Source: Psychrobacter sp. UBA3483
GTDB lineage: Bacteria > Pseudomonadota > Gammaproteobacteria > Pseudomonadales > Moraxellaceae
Length of the DNA stretch: 5,751 nucleotides
Assembly: GCF_002377905.1 (NCBI RefSeq)
Contig: NZ_DFQS01000020.1
Coordinates: 6,820-12,570, forward strand
Reading direction: 5' to 3'
Position 1 is the first letter of the stretch. Every line of letters starts with the position of its first letter. Below the pieces are notes generated by a model. That model made no database searches and was not told the DNA's origin. It was given only the letters and a program-made list of their open reading frames with translations. The position numbers and the translations under genes are program-made. This document shows positions 1 through 5,340 of this stretch, piece after piece.

Positions 1-406
1 CAGTGGTAAGCCTTTGACGATAGGGTTTGGCTTTGCGTCTTAAATATTGCCATAGCGTGCCGCCTTGCCTCTTATCCGTCCATAAGTAACGATAGATACT
101 CATGTGACTGACTCCATTATGAACGCCTGCTATTTGCTCAGGACTCCACTGCAGTTTAAGCTTAGTCACGACCCAGTCCCAGACGTTTAAAATGATGGTG
201 AAGGCATTATTTGCTCGCCTCGCTTTAGCGGTGTTGTCTGCATGCTTTGCTCGGTAGCCTCGCAGGCTTTTATTGCGTCTAAGCTCTCTTGATATGGTGC
301 TTGGACTTCTGCCTAACGCCCCTGCTATAAACTTAACACTATGTTGTGCCCCTCTAAGGGCATAAATCTGATATCGTTCCCCTAGGCTTAGATGTGTATA
401 GCTCAT
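1..406 (-). CDS. IS30-family transposase, N-terminal part (runs off left edge)
   Basis: This frame stays open for 135 codons from an ATG at 406 to the window edge, so only the N-terminal part is present. The product would bind the ends of its insertion sequence and catalyse DDE-type cut-and-paste or circle transposition. Residues 1-45 (MSYTHLSLGERYQIYAL..., then FIAGALGRSPSTISRELRRN) form the helix-turn-helix typical of IS30-family transposases. Further along come WSPEQIAG (about 87-94), SHMSIYRYLW (about 100-109), and a Lys/Arg-rich GGTLWQYLRRKAKPYR segment, all in the usual family order. The catalytic DDE domain lies beyond the window. No frameshift or stop is seen in this part, so the copy may be intact. 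Upstream is a non-coding stretch that probably carries the element's terminal repeat. Family assignment is confident; the individual IS name is not determinable here. Confidence 0.9.
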   Translation of the reverse strand, partial: MSYTHLSLGERYQIYALRGAQHSVKFIAGALGRSPSTISRELRRNKSLRGYRAKHADNTAKARRANNAFTIILNVWDWVVTKLKLQWSPEQIAGVHNGVSHMSIYRYLWTDKRQGGTLWQYLRRKAKPYRQRLTT

Positions 407-533
407 AGTTGCAATCTCACTTTGGCGGTGGATAGTAGCTTTGATGCTAGCGCATCTAGGCCTACTTTTCACCTGCTCTTTGAAGTTGCACTTCATGTGT
501 TAATCTAAGCAGTATATAATTAGGGAAGAACAG
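407..533. mobile_element. Probable non-coding end of the IS30-family element
   Basis: These 127 bases lie between the transposase start codon and the stop codon of the neighbouring lipoprotein gene. IS30-family elements usually have an inverted terminal repeat within about 100 bp of the transposase start. Two dyads are visible: GATGC/GCATC around TAGC at 443-456, and a TGAAGT/ACTTCA palindrome at 481-495. The second is at the expected distance for the element's end. The exact junction and target duplication cannot be fixed, because the other end of the element is outside the window. The element would have inserted just downstream of the 282-residue lipoprotein gene without disrupting it. Confidence 0.4.
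481..495. repeat. 15-bp palindrome, candidate IS terminal-repeat core
   Basis: TGAAGTTGCACTTCA has two perfect 6-bp arms around a 3-base centre. It is about 75-90 bp upstream of the transposase start codon, where an IS30-family terminal inverted repeat would be expected. It could instead be a weak hairpin downstream of the lipoprotein gene that ends at 534, but no T-run follows it on either strand, so a terminator role is unlikely. The palindrome is seen directly; its role is inferred. Confidence 0.4.
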
Positions 534-1382
534 TTATTTTTTTTCAGCTAAATCAGCTATTTTCATGCTCGTTTGTAGAAATTCTGAATAGTTGAATCCC
601 TCTGAACTAATAGAAAAAACTCTCTTGTTTACGTTAAAATCAAGATTGTAAATTTCTTTATTTTCAACGCTTTTTAGATTTTGAAGAGTAGCAAGATGAC
701 CTGCTAAATAAAAATTCAATGATTCTATATATATGTGAATAGAATAATTATTTTCAGAGGTTAAATACATCTCATTTATCTCAAATCGTTTCCCATCATT
801 ATTTTCATAATATCTAAAAATAGAATTAAACTTACCTTTATTCAGAGCCCCTGAGTAATCAGCGCCTACAAGCTTAAAGTCATTACCAAGTGATGCTTCT
901 ATATCAGTAGGAGTAAAACTTAATTTTTTTAATATATTTTTTAAGCCATTATTTTTTTCCAAAGCAACTTTCAGGTCGCCAGCTTTAGTAAATTCATGAG
1001 TAATATTTCCTCCACTATAGCTACCGTATTTATTTAAATTTTCAAAGTCCCGTTTCAAACTATTAATTTCAAATTCTGGCAAACCACTATCCGCTACTTT
1101 CATATATTTGATATTACTATCAACATTATCGCTGGATTGAACTAAGTTTTCAGCATCATTAGTAGTTATAGTTAATGCTCCTGTTAACTGGACTTTAGCT
1201 TTATCTGGAAAATCTGCATTACCTGCAATCGATGTGTTTGTGGCTAAGTTGTCAGTAGGCTTAACTTCTTTCGTGGTACTGTCACAGCCACTGACTACGA
1301 ATAATAAGCTGGTAATAGCTAAGGCGCTGATAACACGATTATGGGCTGCATATCTAAAGCAGCGAAGTGGGTTATTTTGCAT
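534..1382 (-). CDS. Hypothetical lipoprotein (282 aa) with a serpin-type leader and AT-rich body
   Basis: I do not recognise this protein. Residues 1-33 are a lipoprotein signal: a polar start containing Arg/His, the hydrophobic stretch VISALAITSLLFVV, and the lipobox VSGC with Cys33 as the predicted lipidated residue. Asp34 follows at +2; in E. coli this favours inner-membrane retention, but that rule may not hold here. The first 44 residues match the leader of the serpin at 2016-3410 at 26 positions, including VSGCDST and KPTD. The rest, about 240 residues, shows no similarity to serpins; it is rich in Asn, Lys, Ile and Tyr and looks like a mixed alpha/beta domain. The body's DNA is about 26% GC (95 of 360 bases in 601-960), against about 43% in the leader region (51 of 120 in 1261-1380). 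This suggests a foreign or chimeric gene. It lies 114 bp downstream of the DUF4825-like gene on the same strand. Confidence 0.8.
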   Translation of the reverse strand: MQNNPLRCFRYAAHNRVISALAITSLLFVVSGCDSTTKEVKPTDNLATNTSIAGNADFPDKAKVQLTGALTITTNDAENLVQSSDNVDSNIKYMKVADSGLPEFEINSLKRDFENLNKYGSYSGGNITHEFTKAGDLKVALEKNNGLKNILKKLSFTPTDIEASLGNDFKLVGADYSGALNKGKFNSIFRYYENNDGKRFEINEMYLTSENNYSIHIYIESLNFYLAGHLATLQNLKSVENKEIYNLDFNVNKRVFSISSEGFNYSEFLQTSMKIADLAEKK

Positions 1383-1405
1383 ATTGGGCTCAACAATAAA
1401 TTAGA

Positions 1406-1411
1406 ATTATA
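1406..1411 (-). promoter_or_regulatory. Possible -10 box for the 282-aa lipoprotein gene
   Basis: Read on the minus strand these six bases are TATAAT, a perfect match to the sigma-70 -10 consensus, ending 23 bases before the ATG at 1382. No good -35 box lies 16-18 bases upstream; the nearest resemblance is ATTACA at a longer spacing. The surrounding DNA is AT-rich, so a chance match is possible. If it is real, the 282-residue lipoprotein gene can be transcribed independently of the serpin operon. Confidence 0.3.
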
Positions 1412-1496
1412 ATAATATCCAAAGCTGAGTAGTGACTGTAATAGCCACTATCTCGGCTACTGTATAGGGAACTGCACAGATATATACTTGGCGGTT

Positions 1497-1967
1497 TCAG
1501 AATAACTGATTTACTCTGTATTCATCATCCCAGTTGTTTTGTATTAACGTTTTTAGCTCCTTTTCACTTTGTAATGTGCTGAAATCTTCCCCGTACCACT
1601 CTATTAGAGCTTTTCTTGTTATTTTATATTCTTGATGATCAAAATCAAACGTTATCCACTCTGCATTTTGAATCAACGCAAATAAGTAAGTGGCGTTATA
1701 TATCACGGTTCTTTTATCATTCTTTTCTGACTCTGACCCATCATAATTTAAGAGAATCCCATAGGGTGTCTTTTTCGTTTTGAGTTCAAGCCCCTTGAAG
1801 TTATCTGATTGCATAGAGTGATTTACGATATTTATGACTGCACTATTATCACCAACATAGGCATTCTTGTATTGAAACACATCTTCTTCAGTGGTCTTCG
1901 TATTACATCCACTGGCGACGGAAATCACCAACAGTGAACACGATAATAACTTAAGCATTTTTTTCAT
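1497..1967 (-). CDS. DUF4825-like small lipoprotein (156 aa)
   Basis: The product is a short predicted lipoprotein of unknown function. Residues 1-21 form the signal: MKKMLK, the hydrophobic stretch LLSCSLLVISV, and the lipobox ASGC with Cys21 lipidated and Asn22 at +2. The mature part reads EDVFQYKNAYVGDNSAVINI near residues 28-47, then ELKTKKTPYGILLNYDGS, then a block containing NATYLFALIQNAEWITFDF, and ends in a charged helix-rich tail. From memory this pattern (YKNAYVGDNSAV, PYGI, NATYLFALI, W-IT-F-F) matches the DUF4825 family, which I associate mainly with Bacillota lipoproteins. I could not check this against a profile. A weak Shine-Dalgarno (GATGAGA) precedes the ATG. The gene begins 48 bp after the serpin stop on the same strand with no obvious terminator between, so the two are probably co-transcribed. 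Confidence 0.8.
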   Translation of the reverse strand: MKKMLKLLSCSLLVISVASGCNTKTTEEDVFQYKNAYVGDNSAVINIVNHSMQSDNFKGLELKTKKTPYGILLNYDGSESEKNDKRTVIYNATYLFALIQNAEWITFDFDHQEYKITRKALIEWYGEDFSTLQSEKELKTLIQNNWDDEYRVNQLF

Positions 1968-2015
1968 AGTGTCTCATCAACAGTCGGTTAAGTCTTATTG
2001 CCGTCATTCGCTCTT

Positions 2016-3410
2016 TTAAGGTTTGTTCACTTGCCCTAAAAACAATATCGCATCGGTTTTGTTGTCTTTAATCATGAACATAAAAGGATGATCGGCTTTA
2101 AATTCCACTGGCTGACTTATAGGAGCAGAAGCTTCTACTGCTACAATGGCTGTCGCGGCTGCGGCTTCGGTCCCTTTCTCATCGACGATGACCACTGCCT
2201 GATGATAAACATCATCAACTTTTATCGCTAGAGGCTCATCAAATAGTTTGAATGTAGCTTTGTCTTTAAAGGCGCTTGGCATACCCATCTCTGAAAGCAA
2301 ACCTTTCATATCATAGCGCTCTGTAAGCTTAAACTTTGGTAAGGAAAGATTCACTTCTTGAGTAACTAGATCTTTATTCCACTTTTTAATCTTATCAGCG
2401 CTCAAATCACGCACCAGCTGCTGCATCGCCACTTTGCCTTTTGATTTGGGTAATACCACTAACATGGATAAGTCATCGCCCTTGTAAGGCAATTGCACGA
2501 CCTGCACTTGCTTGTCCTCGCTATAGCCGAAATCAGTCTGCATATTCATCATTTTGACATCAGAGGGTTCGCCTGTGAGGGGATAAAAAGGCTGCTCATA
2601 GGTGCTATTTGCCTCAAAAGGCATTTTCCAGTCGCCCTTAAAGTAAACGGCGTTAGTTAATACTGCAACAACACTAGATGGAATGCTGCCCTTTGGTAGT
2701 AACTCAGGAATCATCTGATTGGTATGCTGAGCAATTTTTTTATTAATGATGAGCCGCGAAGGCTCAGGACTGCCGTTAAAATTAAGGTTGGTCACTTGAC
2801 CGCCATAATAGCGTTGTACGGTGTCTACGTAGGACTTAGTAGGCGTTAACACTTGTTCCATCCATAAGTCGTTAACCGTGGCAAGCTTGTAGTCGGAATT
2901 AGGTTTATTAAATTGATTATAGAGCGCGGCACTATTGGGGTTAAGAATATCCATTGACGGATAGTGAAAGGTTTTCTGAATTTGCTGCTTCGTTTCCCCT
3001 TCTGCTGCGGCATACATCATAGCCATAGCAGTGGATAAACTATAGGGTGAGAAAAATACGTTCTTATCTGCTTGATCAGGTTGCTCGTTTATATACTGGT
3101 ACATATCAACGGCGAACTGGTTGCTGGCAGTAATGACTTTTTCGACGCCGTCTGATGTTGAAGTGGCATCATCAGCCGCAATAAAGCCATCTTTACTAAC
3201 AGCCTTATAATCAGAGTTATTTTTATTCTTATCTAACAAGGATGGGTTGTCTAAGTTTGGTGCGGTATTGGTTACTGTGTCAGTAGGTTTCGACTCTTTG
3301 ATGGTGCTATCACAGCCACTGACAATCAATAACAGGCTGCTGACCGCCAATGCACCTATGACACGATTACAGTGTACTTTTTTGAGATAACAATACTGGT
3401 TATTCTTCAT
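2016..3410 (-). CDS. Serpin-family serine protease inhibitor, lipoprotein-anchored (464 aa)
   Basis: Serpins trap target proteases by a suicide mechanism: the protease cleaves an exposed reactive loop, which then inserts into a beta-sheet. Residues 1-33 are a lipoprotein signal (lipobox VSGC, Cys33, Asp34 at +2). Residues 34-90 are a polar Asn/Asp/Thr/Ser-rich tether, and 91-464 form a full-length serpin domain. Family landmarks are FFSPYSLSTAMAMMYAAA (about 119-136), TNAVYFKGDWKMPF (252-265), LPKFKLTERYDM (357-368), and a C-terminal FKADHPFMFMI (437-447) that fits the serpin signature pattern. The hinge EKGTEAAAAT (411-420) has Gly413, Thr414 and four alanines, as in inhibitory serpins. Counting 17 residues from the hinge puts P1-P1' at Ala427-Ser428, suggesting an elastase- or subtilisin-like target; the loop is about four residues longer than in alpha-1-antitrypsin, so P1 could shift. 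The likely role is protection of the envelope from proteases. Confidence 0.95.
   Translation of the reverse strand: MKNNQYCYLKKVHCNRVIGALAVSSLLLIVSGCDSTIKESKPTDTVTNTAPNLDNPSLLDKNKNNSDYKAVSKDGFIAADDATSTSDGVEKVITASNQFAVDMYQYINEQPDQADKNVFFSPYSLSTAMAMMYAAAEGETKQQIQKTFHYPSMDILNPNSAALYNQFNKPNSDYKLATVNDLWMEQVLTPTKSYVDTVQRYYGGQVTNLNFNGSPEPSRLIINKKIAQHTNQMIPELLPKGSIPSSVVAVLTNAVYFKGDWKMPFEANSTYEQPFYPLTGEPSDVKMMNMQTDFGYSEDKQVQVVQLPYKGDDLSMLVVLPKSKGKVAMQQLVRDLSADKIKKWNKDLVTQEVNLSLPKFKLTERYDMKGLLSEMGMPSAFKDKATFKLFDEPLAIKVDDVYHQAVVIVDEKGTEAAAATAIVAVEASAPISQPVEFKADHPFMFMIKDNKTDAILFLGQVNKP
2021..2100. repeat. Direct repeat, copy A (3' end of the intact serpin)
   Basis: This 80-base segment aligns without gaps to 5346-5425, with 71 of 80 bases identical by eye. 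It encodes the C-terminal strands of the serpin, whose last roughly 20 residues are the same in both copies. The two copies are in the same orientation about 3.3 kb apart. They probably reflect serpin duplication, kept similar by selection or gene conversion. Confidence 0.75.
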
Positions 3411-3607
3411 ATCTGCTTCACTAATAATGTAGAGTTAAGATGATGCCATTCTAGTATCATCTCTATACAATCGTTTAGTGTAGTTTGGTAAGCGCGCTGT
3501 ACTGAACTTAAGAATGCCTAAAAGTGATTAGCGAATAGGTACATTACTGATTTTGCACGATTTCTAATAAGCCAGTAGTAGTAGTAAATCGTAAAAGTGA
3601 GAGAAAT
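3411..3607. promoter_or_regulatory. Divergent intergenic region between the serpin and the small lipoprotein gene
   Basis: These 197 bp separate two genes read outward, so promoters for both must lie here or be read through from elsewhere. On the minus strand, TACATT at 3431-3426 could be a poor -10 box for the serpin. On the plus strand, TTGCAC near 3554 followed 17 bases later by TAGTAG is only a weak promoter match. A Shine-Dalgarno-like GTGAGAG precedes the plus-strand ATG at 3608, and GTGAAG precedes the serpin ATG. No strong consensus promoter is visible, which would fit regulated expression or a non-sigma-70 promoter. Confidence 0.4.
3438..3462. repeat. Perfect 7-bp inverted repeat, candidate operator upstream of the serpin
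   Basis: AGATGAT (3438-3444) and ATCATCT (3456-3462) are perfect reverse complements separated by 11 bases, giving half-site centres 18 bp apart. The dyad lies 28-52 bases upstream of the serpin start codon, just upstream of a possible -10 box. That placement fits an operator for a dimeric regulator. No regulator gene is in the window. A chance 7-bp dyad in a 200-bp region is possible. Confidence 0.35.
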
Positions 3608-3940
3608 ATGGTTTTTAATAAGAATGTTCTAATAGGATTGATGAGTATGCTTTTAATATCTTGCTCATATTTTGAGAAGGATAAAGGCAAAATTATCATA
3701 AATAACGAAAGCCCTTATCTCATATCTGACGTACGCGTCAAGTATACCAGCTCCAAGAGAGTGGACTTAATCGGAGATTTGCCGCCTAACTCCTCCTATC
3801 GCTATGCTATCCAATACACAAGCTATGAAGACTCCATATCTATTGACTATACCGATCAGGATAAGAAGACCTATTCTAGAGATGCAGTGCCCTATGCCGC
3901 TTCATACGATAAAAAACGATATACATTTACTATAAGATAA
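3608..3940 (+). CDS. Small hypothetical lipoprotein (110 aa)
   Basis: I do not recognise this protein. Residues 1-19 form a short lipoprotein signal: MVFNKN, the hydrophobic stretch VLIGLMSMLLI, and Cys19 in LLISC, with Ser20 at +2. The mature 91 residues contain alternating hydrophobic and polar runs (KIIINNES, VRVKYTSS, YRYAIQYTS, SISIDYTD, RYTFTI) separated by short turns, including DLPPNSSY. This looks like a small beta-sandwich domain. The GTGAGAG upstream gives a plausible ribosome-binding site about 5-6 bases before the ATG. It is the only plus-strand gene here and is divergent from the serpin. Its 3' end faces the Sel1 gene, and no clear terminator follows it. It could be an accessory envelope lipoprotein; nothing shows a specific function. 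Confidence 0.75.
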   Translation: MVFNKNVLIGLMSMLLISCSYFEKDKGKIIINNESPYLISDVRVKYTSSKRVDLIGDLPPNSSYRYAIQYTSYEDSISIDYTDQDKKTYSRDAVPYAASYDKKRYTFTIR

Positions 3941-4085
3941 AAATGGTCTATACAGCAGGATGACCTTGCCCAAACCAGATTTGTAATGGATGTTAGGCAT
4001 TGAGTTAAAAAGCGCTTAATCGGCTTTATAGGGATACGGTAGAGTACACTGATGTTATCTCAATAACCTAAAACCCATCATCTTT

Positions 4086-4107
4086 AAAAACTAAATTCCT
4101 TATTTAG
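4086..4107 (-). terminator. Weak intrinsic terminator overlapping the Sel1 gene stop codon
   Basis: Read on the minus strand, CTAAAT and ATTTAG form a perfect 6-bp stem with a 5-base AAGGA loop, immediately followed by TTTTT. The TAA stop codon of the Sel1 gene lies within this hairpin. The stem is nearly all A:T, so it would be weak, but the stem plus T-run has the right order and orientation to end the Sel1 transcript. Confidence 0.4.
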
Positions 4108-5314
4108 AGAGTTTCTGAAGATAATCACAACTCGCTTGGTAATCGTTATCGCAAGATACTTCTAACCACTCTTTTGCCATGGCTTTGTCTTTATTAACAC
4201 CTAAGCCCTTATAATACATCAGTGCTATAAGATACTGAGCGCGTTCACTACCTTTGCTCCATGACCCATCAACCGTATTACGGTATCTATTTCTGGCCGC
4301 TTGTTCATACCATCTAAAGGCTTGAGTATAATCCTGAGTGACGCCAATCCCATCATAATACATATCACCCAACTGATATTGTGTCAGTAAATGCCCTTTA
4401 CTCATCTCTCCACGACCCAAGAAGTAACTATTACTCGCCGCTTTTTTGAACCAGCTTAAGGCTACATCATAGTCTTGTACAACATCTATTCCCTCAAAGT
4501 ACATTTTCCCTAGACGGTATTCGGCATGAGTCTTTCCAAGACCAGTATAACTCTCCCGACTAGCCGCTATCTCAAACCATTCTTTTGCTTTGATCTTATC
4601 CTGAGTAACCCCTAAGCCGCGATCGTACATGACTCCCAAGTTATATTCAGCATCAGTATCACCTTGAGCAGCAAGCTTTTCAAAGATATGAAAGGCCTTT
4701 TTATAATCTTGGGCAACACCTAAACCGCTATAATACATAAGCCCCAAGCTATACTCAGCATACATTTTTGTGTATTGAGCCTCCATTTTTTCATTATCAG
4801 CGGCCTTCTGATAATAGGTAAAAGCCTGACTGTAGCTTTGAGGCGTACCTGCACCATGATAGTACATCTCTCCAAGTTGATACTGAGCCTGCATGTCATC
4901 AGTATCGGCTAAGGTCTTATATAATTTAAAAGCCTTGGCGTAATCCTGAGGTACGCCATACTTACCCGCATAATAGATATAGGCAAGATTGGCTATTGCA
5001 GAGGTATGCCCGTTATCAGCAGCTATCTGATACCATTTGATCTTGTTTATAGGATCATAAGCTTGGAGACCCAGCATGAATTGAGCAGGAGCATATCCTC
5101 GAATGGCAAACCATTCATACGGTTTCCTGCTATCTTCGGGCAAGTCTAAATTCTCTAAATATAGCTTGGCAAGCTGTTGCTGAGTATAGTTGCCTTCTAG
5201 CTGTTCAGTTGCTTCTTCTGCTATATAATCAGCTGCTATAGCGGATACAGACAGCCCGAACGATAATACCGAGATTGTTATATTCCTCATTAAATTCTGT
5301 TTGAATCTTTGCAT
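4100..5314 (-). CDS. Secreted Sel1-like repeat (SLR) protein, about 404 aa
   Basis: Sel1-like repeat proteins are alpha-helical solenoids related to TPRs that scaffold protein-protein contacts, often in the periplasm. I chose the ATG at 5314 because GGAG lies 9 bases upstream; the longer ATG at 5338 adds eight residues (MCILERFN), has no good ribosome-binding site and would weaken the signal peptide. From 5314, residues 1-27 are a Sec signal with predicted cleavage at AIA/ADY. Seven clear repeats follow from about residue 105, of the type AEYxLGxMYYxGLGVxQDYxxAxxWFxxAA, after one degenerate copy at about 73-104. The later repeats carry extra loops containing YTGLGK, YFLGRGEMSKG and NTVDGSWSKG. 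The last repeat has Cys388 and Cys396, which could form a disulfide. The gene starts 26 bp after the stop of the serpin fragment (2 bp if 5338 is used), so the two were probably once co-transcribed. Confidence 0.9.
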   Translation of the reverse strand: MQRFKQNLMRNITISVLSFGLSVSAIAADYIAEEATEQLEGNYTQQQLAKLYLENLDLPEDSRKPYEWFAIRGYAPAQFMLGLQAYDPINKIKWYQIAADNGHTSAIANLAYIYYAGKYGVPQDYAKAFKLYKTLADTDDMQAQYQLGEMYYHGAGTPQSYSQAFTYYQKAADNEKMEAQYTKMYAEYSLGLMYYSGLGVAQDYKKAFHIFEKLAAQGDTDAEYNLGVMYDRGLGVTQDKIKAKEWFEIAASRESYTGLGKTHAEYRLGKMYFEGIDVVQDYDVALSWFKKAASNSYFLGRGEMSKGHLLTQYQLGDMYYDGIGVTQDYTQAFRWYEQAARNRYRNTVDGSWSKGSERAQYLIALMYYKGLGVNKDKAMAKEWLEVSCDNDYQASCDYLQKLSK

Positions 5315-5323
5315 ATTAAATCG

Positions 5324-5327
5324 CTCC
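5324..5327 (-). promoter_or_regulatory. Ribosome-binding site deciding the Sel1 protein start
   Basis: GGAG on the minus strand lies 9 bases before the ATG at 5314. The upstream in-frame ATG at 5338 overlaps the end of the serpin fragment region and has no comparable site before it. This supports the 404-residue product with a normal Sec signal peptide. Confidence 0.6.
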
Positions 5328-5340
5328 AAAATACACATTG

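Noticed and set aside
443..456. GATGC/GCATC hairpin upstream of the transposase as an attenuator
   Set aside because: The arms are five bases, no T-run follows, and it lies within probable IS non-coding DNA where short dyads are common.
1442..1459. TAGCC/GGCTA inverted repeat downstream of the DUF4825-like gene, possible terminator
   Set aside because: The stem is only five base pairs with an eight-base loop, and no T-run follows on the minus strand.
3574..3586. AGT triplet microsatellite upstream of the small lipoprotein gene
   Set aside because: There are only about four units and the tract is outside the coding frame, so a phase-variation role is not supported.
4009..4027. AAAGC/GCTTT hairpin in the convergent region after the small lipoprotein gene
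   Set aside because: The stem is short, the loop is nine bases, and no T-run follows in the direction of transcription.
5315..5338. Longer Sel1 protein start at 5338
   Set aside because: It lacks a good ribosome-binding site and adds MCILERFN before an otherwise typical Sec signal peptide; the start at 5314 has GGAG at suitable spacing.
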